NCBI GenBank assembly: GCA_007922225.1
Contig: ML679946.1
Location: forward strand, 91,371,313-91,435,312
Length of the DNA stretch: 64,000 bases
Origin: Emydura subglobosa
Lineage: Eukaryota; Chordata; Testudines; Chelidae
Direction: 5' to 3'
Part shown: piece after piece, positions 1 through 11,196 of the stretch
How positions within the stretch are numbered: position 1 is the first letter of the stretch
How the letters are laid out: every line of letters starts with the position of its first letter
Program-made: the position numbers and the translations under genes
Notes under the pieces: model-generated
Database searches by the model: none
Told to the model about the DNA's origin: nothing
What the model saw: the letters and a program-made list of their open reading frames with translations, nothing else

Positions 1-235
1 AAGTGACTGGGGCTTCGGTGCCGCTGGTCTTTGAGGCTGAGGTCCACCCAACCACAACAGGTCCTCCTGTCCCGGCTTGGTGCTTCACTGGCAGAAATCA
101 GGCTCTGACACCCTGCTCTGGAGAAGCCCCTTCATCTCGACAGGAAGCAAGAGGCTCTGCCCAGTGCCCTGGCCAGTTGGTGTGCAGAGATCAGCTCAAG
201 CTTGCACTGTCCCACTCTGCCCACTCCTCCTCCTG

Positions 236-838
236 CAGGGGAGCGAGATGGGAAAAGGGGCCAGGGATTGGAGGAGGTGGGGCAAGCTGGGGAATTGTGA
301 TCGGGGGAACATACAAGGGAGAAAGGGGGCAGAGAATGGGAGCTGTCACCAGAGGAGACCAAGGAGGTGAGGGGGGCAAAGACCCAGCTTTGCCCTGTCT
401 GGGAGCTCCGCGTCGGGGAGAGGAGTGTATGGGACGGGTGGGAGGAGTCAGAGTGAAAGCGGAGATGGAGACGGGGGCAGGGGCAGGGCTAGGGAGGCAT
501 AAAGTGGTGTTATATGCAGGGGGAGGCAGGAGTGGAGCAGGGGAACTAGAGGGTGCTGGGTGGGTGCAGAATGCTGGAGAGAGGCAGGAACTATAGGTAG
601 GGTCAGAAGTGGAAGGCAGACGAGGTGTAAGGAGAGTGGCGGGTAGAAGGGATGCTGTGGTAGGTGCCAAAGAGGGAGTTAGGAGTGGGGGAGGAGGCAG
701 GGGCAGAAAGTGGGGGGGGAGGTAACAAGTAGGGAGTTGGGAGAAGATACATGTAGGCCAGGAGGTACAATTAGGGCTAGGGAAGGCAGGAGCAGAGGAA
801 GGGGGAGGGCAAAAGGAAGGGCAGAGGGGAGAAGACAA
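236..838. repeat. G-rich polypurine tract
   Basis: The + strand is strongly biased to G and A with many runs of three or more G, so the minus strand is C/T-rich. Long open frames across it (about 197 aa on +, 251 aa on -) are Gly/Arg- or Pro/Ser/Leu-rich composition artefacts with no recognisable domain. The G-runs could support G-quadruplex or triplex structure, which is inference only. A decayed minisatellite is possible, but I see no clean period. Confidence 0.7.
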
Positions 839-1160
839 TCTTGCTGGAACTGGGCACGGCTCAGCAGCACAGAGGATGCCAGCCGAGCACCTAGCCAAGG
901 AACACTCTGACACCTCACTCTGCACTGTCTCCAGGACTGTCTGCATTCAGTAAGCGACCCCTTCCTTTCCTCCTCCCCCCCCACATAATTTGAGCACTGA
1001 TTGAGACACTTTGAAAGGGTCCAATTTTTAGGGGATGGATGCTCAGTAGTTTCTAAAAATTGTGCCCCTATGAGAGATCCAACTGGAGATCCTGAAAAAT
1101 TAAGGCACCCCAAAATCACTGCTCACTTTGGACATCTAGGCCAAGATTTTCCAACTTTAG
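839..1160. other. Unassigned, with a weak old-repeat fragment
   Basis: About 1005-1150 resembles the degraded 'compare with text of the type AAATTGTGCCCC ... CCAAGATTTTCC' repeats that recur in turtle DNA, but it is too diverged for me to assign. No coding signal is visible. Confidence 0.3.
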
Positions 1161-1689
1161 GTATGTAACTTTGAAAGTTTGGTATCGGTTGTGACAGGTG
1201 TGGCGATTTCCTGCAATATTCTGGACAAGCCTTATTGAATTACGTTTAAGTATCTTAGGAGCTATTTGTATTATACATGCAAATATTTATTACTGTGGGA
1301 CTGTGTGCAGTGTCTCTAGGGAGGAGACCTGACTAAAGTAAACCTGGAGAAATGTTATGACCTTCAGAGGATTCTTTGAAACAACATGCCAGACAAACGA
1401 AGTTAAGTGGGATTCCTAGGAAATACTTGGGAGGAAGCGAATTTCTAATCTCTGGACCCATCTTTTCAAAGCTGCACCCTACAAAAAAAGCCTTTTTCAG
1501 CTGATCAGTTATTACATGAGGACTGGACCAGAAGCCCAAACAGGATAAAAGAATGATTCAGATTCCCTGGCATACTTATTTTGAACCAAGGCGATTATGA
1601 ACTCATAACCATAGGAAACCCCATTGGTGGGATTTGAAAGACTGTTCATTGCCCAGAGCTCTTGTTGGAGTTGGTGGGGTGATAGCAAG
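1161..1689. other. Unassigned, possibly the 5' body of the adjacent LTR-like repeat
   Basis: There is no coding signal. The segment leads straight into the LTR-like repeat at 1690. I could not align it with the region upstream of the second copy near 28.3 kb, so whether it belongs to that element is open. Confidence 0.3.
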
Positions 1690-2130
1690 TAAGCTTATGA
1701 ACATGCATAGGTTCATTTATTGTTGTTAATATGCTTTTTCTGTATTGCTTTTATCTTAAGAATAAATGTGCTTCCTTAGAAACAGCTTTGTGGTAACTTA
1801 AGTGTGAGTAATTCATAGAATCATAGAAGATTAGGGTTGGAAGGGATCTCAGGAGGTCATCTAGTCCAACTCCCTGCTCAAAGCAGGACCAATCCCAACT
1901 AAATCATCCCAGCCAGGGCTTTGTCAAGCCACACCTTAAAAACCTCTAAGGATGGAGATTCCATCCTAATTACTGTATTTATAATTAATTATAAAAATAA
2001 TTACTCTATTTATAGCCTTTGAAGAATAGGCAAAGCACAGATGCAGGCCTGTTTAGGTGGTCTGCATTGCTGGGGAATAATACAGTGTTGGCAAAGAATT
2101 ATGCAATCTGGAAAAGCCCTGTGTGATGGC
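1690..2130 (+). repeat. LTR-like repeat, copy A, split by a CR1
   Basis: Positions 1690-1812 plus about 2008-2130 align in order with 28300-28545. Shared marks are a T-rich stretch, an AATAAA at 1761-1766 (28367-28372 in the other copy), and a GGCAAAGCA...GGCCTG block followed by CTGGGGA. The CR1 tail at 1814-1970 sits inside this copy and is absent from the other. LTR identity is inferred from the polyadenylation-signal context; no paired copy, integrase or primer-binding site is visible. Confidence 0.5.
1814..1970 (-). mobile_element. CR1 LINE, 3'-end fragment
   Basis: It starts on the + strand with TCATAGAATCATAGAA, the reverse complement of the CR1 ATTCTATG terminal repeat. The CR1 3' UTR follows (GGTTGGAAGGGATCTCAGG, then CATCTAGTCCAAC). 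It is 5'-truncated to about 160 bp, as is usual for CR1. An AT-rich imperfect duplication lies at 1971-2012. It interrupts LTR-like copy A and so is younger than it. Confidence 0.92.
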
Positions 2131-2149
2131 ATCCGATTGAAAGTGGCCA

Positions 2150-3262
2150 CGTGTATCTTTGCTACCACTGCTTTACAATTGCAACAAATATTGTGCAAAG
2201 TATGTCATGTAATGTGTCAATGGAAAAGTTATGATTTGCTAAATAAGATTATCCTGTTTAAATCCATGTGTCATCTTTGTATCTAAAGTTATGAACACTG
2301 GCTATATATTTGATCCCAAATGTGTTTGTTCCTGGGTGATGCCCACCAAATAAGATTTACATTAGAGTTAGACAGCAATGTGTTGATGGCTCATTAAAGA
2401 CACTTTACCAATGGGTCACTGAAGAAATTCATCTCACCCAACAAGCCATTCGTGTGGATGCTTTAGAAAGAATATGGACAGTGGCTGCTCCTGTGAGTCA
2501 TCAAAGCATTTAAGGACACGTGATATGCTCATGTGACCCTGGACTCCATCTTGGCCAGTAACTTTCCACAAACAGATGCTGTGAGCTTTCTTTGAGCCAG
2601 TACATTTCCAGGCACATGGAAAGGATAGAAAAGACCCTTGAAACATCTCCATTTTGCCTCTATGCTACTCCGATTCTCTGGACTGTGGATTTACAGCTAT
2701 AATGCACATATTGGACTATGGACTGAGGACCTTCCAAACTTTTGGATGTTACCAGAGACTTTACAAGTCAGCAGTCTATAACATCACTGTTATAAACCTG
2801 ATATAAGAACATTGCTATTATTGTATGTATTTGATCTATTAATCATTTTTAAGTCTCTTCTTCTTTTCGTTTGTTAATAAACCTTTACATTTGAGTTTAG
2901 ATTGGCAGCAGTGTGATTATTGGGAAGATCTGCGTTATATATTGACTTGGCTATGGGGCTGGTCTCTTGAGATTAGAAGAACCCTTTGTTTGATGAAGTT
3001 GGTTTTCAGTAACCACTCATCATAAAATCTGGTGTCTGGGTGGTGAAATAAAGGCTGGAATGCCTAAGGAGACTTCATTTTTGACTTCGTGTTAACCAAT
3101 GTGGTGAAACAGAAATTTACTTTTGTTACAGGCTCAGTAAATTTAATGATAGAATAATCATCAGTTTGGGGTGAGTCTGCCCTATTTCTCAGCTCTTTGT
3201 GCTGAATTTGGCATCCTCTGCTGTGGCCCTGTGGCACAGTGGCAGCCTGGGAAGCATGGCAA
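2150..3262 (+). repeat. Long LTR-like retroelement repeat (type 2)
   Basis: I recognise this from memory as a long interspersed turtle repeat. Landmarks are GTGCAAAGTATGTCATGT near its start, a pyrimidine-rich stretch then AATAAA at 2876-2881, GATTATTGGGAAGATCTG downstream, and GGTGTCTGGGTGGTGAAAT near 3030. The first 50-60 bp resemble the start of the repeat at 29990. I see no coding capacity. An LTR or other non-autonomous retroelement is likely; the class is unproven and the boundaries are approximate. Confidence 0.55.
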
Positions 3263-3697
3263 GATACACGGGTCTCCGCCCAAGAAAGGAGATGGCTGGA
3301 GAGCTGGAAGCCTAACAACGGATGCCCTTGCAGGAACACAGAGAGGGAATACAGATGTCGTTGCCCTGAACTGTGATGGTAACGAATACACCTCACTTTA
3401 GAAGCCAATAGATGCAAGTCTCAATAACATTTTTAGTAAAATCTTTACAGAAACCTTAATGTTACTAAAATAATTTCTGTAACACATGGCAATCACAGAG
3501 TACACGGTGGGGTAACAGGGTGTAAGTTTTTATCAGCACTCATTTGAGATCACGGGCTTGCCACTCTTGAGTAGTGTAGCCTAAATGTTAAATATATTAT
3601 TAATATATTACATGAGGGCCAGAGATTGCAGTATCCTTATTTAGAGCAGGGATATTACTTTACAATATGATTTCCAGGGCTATTTGTAGAGTAAAAT
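3263..3697. other. Unassigned
   Basis: No gene, known repeat or strong structure was seen. The + strand open frame reaching into it from 3171 is short and has no recognisable domain. Confidence 0.4.
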
Positions 3698-3765
3698 AGT
3701 CATAGAAATGTAGAGCTGGAAGGGCCCTCGAGGTTATCTAGTCCATACATAATGTGAGTAAAGGT
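3698..3765 (-). mobile_element. CR1 LINE, short 3'-end stub
   Basis: TCATAGAAATGTAGAGCTGGAA then GGGCCCTCGAGG and TCTAGTCCA match the extreme 3' end of an older CR1 subfamily in reverse complement. Only about 55-70 bp remain. Confidence 0.75.
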
Positions 3766-4544
3766 ATCATAATTTGGCCCTTAATGCCAAATAAGGCATT
3801 ATTTATATAATTTATATAAATTATAACAGTGCAGTATTTGAAAGGCTTCTGAAGTTGTGTTACTATGATAATCCAATATTAATGCTCATTTTCAATTGGA
3901 ATTAAAAAACTGAAAGATTAGGTGTGAAAGATTAAAATGCAATTCTTGGGTTAGGTCAGCACATTAATTATGTTTCGTTTGAAATGGTTAACTTGTAAGC
4001 AATGGCTTTTAAACTATTTATTTAACTTCACTGATCTCCCACTGGCAGTTCTTTTAAAACAGATATACAACAGGTCAATGGAAAATTAGAGAACCTTTTC
4101 CCACCATTAACCTATTTCTCTTCTCTTTGTGGTCAGAATGAAAAGCAGGGAGTTAAAAAGAACTGCCACCTGCTTTTATTCCTGGTGTGCCTGAGGAATT
4201 CAGAAGTAGGCATAGTAATATGGAAGAATCACTACAAATTCCTGTAATTCTCCACAGATATATATATATATAATCCAGTGTGGTAGCAGATAAAAGAATA
4301 CTGATTAGTGAAGAGAATCTTTAGTGTTCTCTTTTCTTTTAAACTGTCTTAACCCTTTGGGGAGTTCATAATTATGTAGATCTTTTATTTCTACATCAAG
4401 GAGTTTGAGCAATGCTGAATAACATCAAAACACTAAATGAATTGTTTTATTTCATCCTTAGGAAGCCATTAATACTCCTCATTCAAAGAGGAAATATAGC
4501 TCGAGGTAACTCAGTTATTCTGTGTTAGAGGTTCTGGCCATCAG
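3766..4544. other. Unassigned AT-rich DNA with a (TA)n run
   Basis: AT-rich, with no coding signal. A pure TA dinucleotide run lies at about 4257-4273. Nothing else was identified. Confidence 0.5.
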
Positions 4545-4680
4545 CAGGGGGGCTGGAACAATTTTTATAGTGGGGGTGGTGAGAGCTATTGAACTAGACT
4601 GTAAACCCTGTACATATTGGAAACCACTTCAAGCCAGGGGATGCGGGAGCACTCCCAGCACACCTAGTTCCAGCATCTGT
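4545..4680. mobile_element. Short non-autonomous element, about 135 bp, ends in inverted repeat
   Basis: The left end GGGGGGCTGGAAC (about 4547-4559) pairs with the right end GTTCCAGCATC (4668-4678). The interior includes TGTAAACCCTGTA and AAACCACTTCAAGCCAGGGG, which I recall from a repeat frequent in turtle DNA. Superfamily unassigned. Confidence 0.5.
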
Positions 4681-5457
4681 GACCATCAAATTATTAAAAA
4701 GTCACAGCCATATACATTTTATTCAATTAGATCAATACAACTGAGTTACCAGGGGCAACCGTAAGTATCCCAGCAGTGCCACAGTTGGGTTTATCTGACC
4801 AAGCATTCTTTACTATGGACACTATTCTGCTCCTAATGAACTCCGTGTTAAAACTCCCAGCAGCTTCAAAGATGCAGGTTCTGGCCCTAAGACCACTCGT
4901 CTCCCTTCGTGTTAGCTTGCTATGGCTTTTGGTATCCTTGTTTTTTGCTGTTTTTACTGGGAGAAGTTTGTTTGAACTTTCCTGTCACCTAGAGACAAGG
5001 AAATATTTGAAAGCATCTGCAGAATCCTCTTGTCACATTTCTGAATCCTCCTTCTCACACTTTAAGGATACAGGTGTCTGTTTGGCAGGGCCTCTCAGGT
5101 CCCCATTGAGTGCTGCAGTTCAGTTTTCCATCAAAAGTTTCACTGAACACAGTTTTGCATGTCACTGAGGTGCTGAAAATCAAATCGCCTCCAAGCTGCA
5201 GCTCTGATATTGGGTTTTGAATTATGTTTGCTTAATTATAGTTAGAGACAACCATGATGTAGTTTTCTTGGTAGCAAACAAAAGATAAGTGTGTTTGTGC
5301 TTTGTATCTGTTTGACTGGTTTCCTGTCCACTGCATCCTTAAAATCAAATAGACCCTATTCTCTGCTACACTGGCAACCACCATTTTGCATTCATAAGCA
5401 ACCTGCTACTCAGTAGACACACACATTTTACTCTCTCATTACTATTAAGAACATACC
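4681..5457. other. Unassigned
   Basis: A 130-aa + frame at 4776-5168 is the longest here. It has a hydrophobic stretch but no recognisable domain, no splice-site support and no similarity I know, so I treat it as chance. Confidence 0.4.
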
Positions 5458-5568
5458 TTGGGGTAATTGTGCTTCAATTAGTGCAAGTTGTCATAGCTCC
5501 ATTGACATTGGCATTGGGGTAATTGTGCTTCAATTAGTGCAAGTTGTCATAGCTCCATTGACATTGGC
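5458..5568. repeat. Perfect tandem duplication, period 56 bp
   Basis: The segment 5458-5512 is repeated without mismatch at 5514-5568, with period 56. Each unit begins TTGGGGTAATTGTGCTTC. Perfect identity in surrounding aged DNA suggests a recent duplication, or an assembly or sequencing artefact. Confidence 0.95.
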
Positions 5569-5938
5569 CTGCCCCATAGCCCTTTCCCTGGAGAACCTGC
5601 AGTCAAAGGCCCCATCCAACAATATTCTCTGTTAGGAGGAATCGCTGTGTCTGCCTGGAGCCCCAGTGAAGTCAATGAGGCTCAGTACAGAAGCAGATCT
5701 CATTGCAAGACAGGATGCTAAAAAATAAATTGAGAGAGCAGATTATAATTTAAAGAAATCTAAACACATTAAACTATGAAAATACACAGTTAAGGCACCT
5801 AAATAACCTTAGCTGGCCCTGGAGTGATACCGAGAGGGGGAACAAATGTAAAAAACCTAATGTGTCTTTAAAAGTCAGTTGCATCTAATCTGGGGCGGAC
5901 ACACTAAAATCTCCTAGTCTCATGGGTATTCTAAAGTG
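5569..5938. other. Unassigned
   Basis: Includes a half-palindrome-like CCAGTGAAGTCAATGAGGCTC (about 5664-5684) of the kind found in small inverted-repeat elements. No second half is convincing and there is no coding signal. Confidence 0.35.
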
Positions 5939-8745
5939 TCATAGAATCATAGGCTTAAAAGGGATCACACGGGTCATCTAGTCTAACCCCCTGCCAAGAT
6001 GCAGGATTTGTTATGTCTAAACTATCCATGACAGATAGCTATCCAGCCCCCTTTTGAAAACCTCCAGAGAAGGAGCTTCCACAACCTCCCTAGGCAGTCT
6101 GTTCCATTGTCCTACTGTTCTTACAGCTAAGAAATTTTCCTGAGATTTAATCTAAATCTGCTATGCTGGAGTTTGAACCCATTGCCTCTTGTCCTGCCCT
6201 CTTTGGCAAGATAGAACAACTTTTTTCCATCTTGTTTATGGCAACCTTTCAAGTATTTGAAGACTGCTATCATGTTCTCCCCCTTGTCTCCTCTTTTCCA
6301 AACTAACCATAACCAGTTCCTTCAGCCTTTGATCATATGGCTTGCATTTCATCCCTTTGATCATCTTTATTGCTTGCCTCTGGATCTTTTCCAATTTCTC
6401 TAACATCCTTTCTATACATTGGTGACCAAAATTGGACAAAGTATTCCAGCTGAGGCCTAACCAGCACTGAACAGAGTAGTTTTATTACCTCCCATGACTT
6501 GCATGCTATGCCTTTGTTAATGCAACCTAAAATTGTATTTCCTTTTTTTTTTTTTTTTTGCAACAGCATCACATTGCTCATTCATGTTGGAATTGTGATC
6601 CACCACTGCTCCCAGATCCTTCTCAGCAGTGCTGCTGCCAAGTCAGTTATCCCCCATTCTGTATTTGTTCATTTGTTTTTTCTTCCCTAAGTGTAGTACC
6701 TTACATTTGTCTTTGTTGAATTTCATTTTGTTGTCTATAGCCCAGTTCTCCAATTTATCAAGATCCCTCTGAATTTTAGCTCTATCCTCCAAAGTGCTGG
6801 CAGCCACCCTAGATTGGTGTCATCTGCAAATTTGATCAATATGCTCTCTATTTATATATCTACCTCATTAATAAAGATGTTAAACAACACCAGATCCTGA
6901 ACAGGTCCCTGTGAAAGCCCAATTGAAACCTCCTCTCTGACATCATTCCATTAATAGTTACTTTTTGTTTGTGGTTGTTTAACCAATTATGTATCCACTT
7001 AGTGGTAGTTCTGCTGAGCCTGCATTTCTCCAGTTTACTTATCAGAATGTAATGTGGGACTGTGTCAAAAGCCTTGCTGAAGTCCAGGAATATCATGTCC
7101 ACTACAATCCCCTTATCCACCAAACAAATTACCTTGTCAAAGAAGGAAATCAAGTTGGTTTGGCATGATTTGTTCTTGGTAAACCCGTACTGGCTGCTAG
7201 TGATTACCTCTTCATCCTCCAGGTATTTGCGAATTGAGTGTTTTATACATTGCTCTAGTAGCTTCCCAGGTATAGAAGTCAGGCTGAGTGATCTAGTTCC
7301 CCAGCTCCTCCTTTTTCCCTTTTTAAAGATGGGCACTAGGTTAGCCTTTCTCCAGTCTTCTGGGACCACTCCTCTCATTCATGAGTTTGCAAATATTATT
7401 GCCAGTGGCTTCAAGATTTCTTCAGCTATTTCCTTGAGTACCCTCAGGTGAATGGTATAAGGCCCCGCTGATTTGAATTCATTCAAATTGGTTAAAAGAT
7501 CTCTGACATGTTCTTTATCTTTGCTTATTCCAATCTGTATTCCTTCCCCTTTATTGCCTATGGTAACCTTGTTAATCATCTGATCGCATGTTATTTTTTG
7601 TGAGAAGACTAAAGTAAAGCAGGGATTAAGCAGCTCTGCCTTCCTATCATTTTCCTTTACCAGTTCACCTTCTCCATTAAGCAGCGGACCTAAACCATCC
7701 TTGATCTTTCTTTTTTTATCTGACACATTTGAAGAACCCATTCTTGTTGTCTCTAACATTCCTTGCCAGCTGTAACTCATCCTTTGCCTTGGTTTTACTG
7801 ATTTTGTCTCTACATGCTCATGCTATCCCTATGCATGCTTCTTTGGTGACATGTCCTTCCTTCCATTTCCTGTATGTATCCCTTTTGGATTTTACATAGC
7901 TAAAAAGCTCCTTGTTCAGCCGCATTGGCCTCCTGTGGCTCCTCTTATCTTTCCTCTGTGTCAGAGTAGCTTGATGTTGAGCCTCTAGTATTACATCTTT
8001 TTAGGAACTTTCAGCCCCCTTCAACTCCTTTTCTTCCTAATTGGTCTTTCAATGGGACCTTGCCTACTGTTTCTCTGAGTTGGCTGAAATCCATCTTTCT
8101 GAAGTCCAGTGTCCTTGTTTTGTTGTTCTCATGTCCTCCTTTCCATAGGATCTTGAATTCTTTCAGGCCATGATCTCTTCCTCCCAAGTTCCTGACCACC
8201 TTCACATCTGCAACTAATTCATCCCTGTTGGTCAAAATCAGATACAAAATGAATGACCCCCTAGTTGTTTCCTCAACTTTCTGATCAGAATCAGAAAGTT
8301 ATCCCCTACACATGCTAAGAATTTGCAGGACATGTTCTGTTTTGCTGTAATAGTCTTCCAACAGATATCAGGGAAGTTAAAATCCTCCTCTTCCTGATTT
8401 GGTGATCTAAAATAGACCCCCCACCATAAGATTGCTACCATTCTTTTCCCTTTTTATCCTCACACACAGACTCTCAGAAGGTCTGTTGCTCACTTCCTTT
8501 TGGACCACGGAGCAAGTGTATGCATTCTTGACATACAGCGCAACATCTCCTACGTTTTTCTCCCAGACCTATCCTTTCGGAACAAGCTATATCCCTCAGT
8601 GTTGGTACTCCAATCATGGGAGTTGTCCCACCAAGTCTCTGTAATGCCAATTGCATCATAATTTTCTTCATATACCATGATGTCCAGTTCATTCTGCTTG
8701 TTCCCTATACTCCTGGCATTTGTATGCAGGCATCGAAGATCAGAG
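5939..8745 (-). mobile_element. CR1 LINE, degraded, 5'-truncated, about 2.8 kb
   Basis: Read on the minus strand, this is a CR1 ORF2 followed by the 3' UTR, ending at TCATAGAATCATAGG (5939-5953). Pieces of the endonuclease-RT linker, RT and C-terminal region are spread over six short frames. RT signatures include DWRKANLVPIFKKG and [12 protein letters not shown]. Its 3' UTR differs from the 33.9-kb copy, so it is another and older subfamily. A T-run at 6541-6559 interrupts it. Full CR1 is about 4.5 kb, so the 5' end and most of the endonuclease are missing. Confidence 0.93.
6860..7378 (-). pseudogene. CR1 ORF2 reverse-transcriptase remnant
   Basis: A 172-residue open piece of the RT palm and fingers. 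Residues 8-21 carry EDWRKANLVPIFKK-type sequence. Residues 65-75 carry GFTKNKSCQTN. Residues 98-109 carry [12 protein letters not shown], with the first catalytic Asp. It loses the CR1 frame after about residue 150, before the conserved G-PQGS-LGP block, and the FADD motif is not in this frame. Upstream and downstream frames (7379-7780, 8011-8247, 6236-6581, all minus) continue the protein in other phases. It cannot make a working enzyme. Confidence 0.9.
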
Positions 8746-9299
8746 CAGAGTTAAGGTAATTTTAATATCTTATTTATGCATTTTCATATCCTAAAATATT
8801 TGGATGTCGTTTAAGTGTAACCTTAATTTAGAATTTCCTGAGTTCATGTTTTGGGATAGTTCCAATATCCCTGTAATGCCTTTTTATCTTTCAATTACTG
8901 ATATGTATTTTCAACCTTAGCTTCATCTCAATGTACGGTTGTTATTTTGTTTTGTTTTTCTCTACTTGGAATATAGAGAGACTTCATGGAAAATGAGGCA
9001 AGAACTAAAAGCCTTAAGTTGCAGACAGCTGTTGAAGACTCTGCTTGAAACTAAATTAACCTTTTTAAATGGGAAAGTCTATTGACACTGGCAAGACAGG
9101 GCACCCCTAAAGCAGATGAGAGCAAATTAAACTTCCTAGTGATATTTGTATATAGTTTGCATAGCTGGAATCTGATTCATAGCCTACTGAATTAACAAAA
9201 GGACTTCAATTGATGTAAGTGATCTTTGAATCAAACCCTTTGTGGGGTATGATCATGACTGAATGATCCCCTTATTATAAACGGGTCATATGGATTTGA
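8746..9299. other. Unassigned
   Basis: AT-rich single-copy-looking DNA. No repeat, gene or structure was recognised. Confidence 0.4.
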
Positions 9300-9362
9300 A
9301 ACTACCTAGCACTGTACAAAAGCCATCATTAAGTCACAGTCTAGCCTTTAATAGTCATGCAG
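9300..9362 (+). repeat. Unclassified repeat fragment, related to 10655-10722
   Basis: CTGTACAAAAGCCATCATTA and TCTAGCCTTTAATAGTCA match the segment at 10655-10722 in order and spacing, same strand, with scattered substitutions. I estimate roughly three quarters identity by eye. Confidence 0.5.
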
Positions 9363-10557
9363 AGAATGAAGGAAGAGTGAGAGCCTGCTTAACCTTCCCC
9401 TCCCCCAGCTGCTTTGCCCAAGAACAGTGGGGAAAAAAAGAGGAAGGAGTTTGTACCTCAGCCACTCTTCCGGTGCCCAGTGCTTCTCAACGCTGCCCTT
9501 GATGTTGTGTGTAGCTTATACGCCACATTTTGTTCAGAACTGGGCCTAAGGTACAATCTAACCCAAATATATTAGGACCAACATATAAACATGTTCCTGG
9601 CCTTATCTCAGAAAATAAGATTAGAAGATAAAACACTTAAGTCTCCTCAGAGCAGAATTTTCTCAATTTAGAACTCAGAAGGCGGTGTCCTAGCCAGCAG
9701 AACTGAATAAAGTTTTGATGAAGATGACTGGGCTAAAAAAGATTTCTTATTTGCAACATGTCCCTTGCTTCCTTAAAGGAGAACCAGACATAGTTACTGC
9801 TGAAGAACAATGAGGGACTTACTGTTGCCAGATTGTCTATCTTCAAGGACTTATTTTTGCCAGGATTTAATTGGACTAATTCAATGATGTAATTTCGTTC
9901 TACCCTTGACTGATGAAATAGGTTATTCCAATTATCATGCAGGAGGCATTGTTACAGGCAGTACTATATTGCTTATTTTTCCTCTTAAATATAAATTGCA
10001 CGAAATATTGGGAAGATTTATTGAGACATCAGCCTCAATCCATTTAAATGAAGACTTCATAGACTTTCCTTATTCATATTTGTTTCCATACTGACTTTTT
10101 TTATAACAAGTAGTTGCAGTGGATCCTATTACATACTGTGTCCATGTGTAGCTGAACTCTTTGGGAAGTTCTTACCATAATCTATGAACAATGAAAAACC
10201 AATGAAACTACTAATTGTTGATCTCTTTTTCCCACCCATTTGTATTTGCACTCACGGGATTTGTCGGAATTTCCTAGTGCCAAAATCAAGACTGCTGATT
10301 CAAATCCAGCCCAGGCTGGTGGTAAGCAAGAGTCTAGTGTTATCTGATATCTATGTAGCAAGAGGCCTGAGTGTTGTCATGATTGTGGGGGAGGTTTTCA
10401 GAGGTGCAAATGGCAGTTTGAGCCCAAACTCCATTTTTGCCTTTGAAAATCTCCCCCATTTCAGCCAAAGAGCAGACAGCAAAGAACTCACACAATGCGT
10501 ATCTAAAGTAGTTACATGGCCCCGATTATTGTAGATTGTGACATACTCAATCTTTAA
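9363..10557. other. Unassigned
   Basis: No gene or recognised repeat. Frames at 9906-10094 and 10184-10534 (+) are short, with no recognisable domain. Confidence 0.4.
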
Positions 10558-10654
10558 ATGCCTTTAATCTCAACATGCCTGTGAGGTAGGGAAGAAGGCA
10601 GAAAGAGCAGCTAAGGGCCAGATCCTCAAAGGTATTTATGCCCCAACTCCCCTG
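10558..10654. repeat. Old SINE-like fragment
   Basis: CATGCCTGTGAGGTAGGGAAG and GGGCCAGATCCTCAAAGG are phrases from old interspersed repeats: the first resembles the MIR-like core in reverse complement, the second the end of a small inverted-repeat element. Heavily decayed. Confidence 0.35.
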
Positions 10655-10722
10655 GATTTATTTAGTACTGTACAAGAGCCATCACTACAACATAATCTAG
10701 CCTTTAATAATTAGCAGATGAT
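10655..10722 (+). repeat. Unclassified repeat fragment, related to 9300-9362
   Basis: Contains CTGTACAAGAGCCATCACTA and ATCTAGCCTTTAATAATTA, the second copy of the segment described at 9300. Copies are about 1.35 kb apart in the same orientation. Confidence 0.5.
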
Positions 10723-10819
10723 TTATCATACAGGGGATGAGATTTTAATAGGCATCTAGACACCTTTGACAACCTGAGCCCATGTTATTTGCGTTGCCAT
10801 GGACTTCCTATGTCACCTG

Positions 10820-10885
10820 GGGCAAGAACTCAGGAATCCCCAGTCTTAGTATATAGCCCTGGCCACTGGACCATCCTTTCTCTTC
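10820..10885 (-). repeat. MIR-like SINE, tRNA-derived head fragment
   Basis: AACTCAGGAATCCCCAGTC then CTGGCCACTGGACCATCC is the reverse complement of the tRNA-like head (B box then A box region) of MIR-like SINEs. Short and diverged. Confidence 0.5.
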
Positions 10886-11064
10886 AAAGTACCTTTAGTA
10901 CCTATCACAGCACAGAAGAGCACTTTGAGTTAGCTGGAATTCGCCGGAGTCCCCAACTGGTACTTTATCTTATTCTGTATAAGGAAATGTTTAACTATCA
11001 TATTTGATTTTAAAATTCTGATTATGTTCCCACTGCATAGCTCCATTCCTAACAGCAGTTGGAA

Positions 11065-11189
11065 GTAGGATGACCAGATAGCAAATGTGAAAAATCAGGA
11101 TGGGGGTGAGAGGTAATAGATGCCTATATAAGAAAAAGCCCCGAATATTGGGACTCTCCCAAGAAAATCGGGACATCTGGTCATCTTAC
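11065..11189. mobile_element. Inverted-repeat element, 'GGTGACCAGAT' family
   Basis: Left end GTAGGATGACCAGAT (11065) pairs with right end ATCTGGTCATCTTAC (to 11189). Internal half-palindromes such as AAAATCAGGATG and ATCGGGACATC continue the foldback. TTGGAAG lies on both flanks (11059-11065 and 11190-11196), a candidate 7-8 bp target-site duplication of hAT type. The length and lack of coding fit a MITE. A related copy is at 52772. Confidence 0.75.
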
Positions 11190-11196
11190 TTGGAAG

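Noticed and set aside
3..946. Long open frames on both strands (197 aa +, 251 aa -)
   Set aside because: They lie in the G-rich purine tract. The residues are what that composition gives, several phases are open at once, and there is no domain.
4776..5168. 130-aa + frame with a hydrophobic segment
   Set aside because: No family resemblance, no exon boundaries and no neighbouring exon-like frame. Length is within chance for 64 kb.
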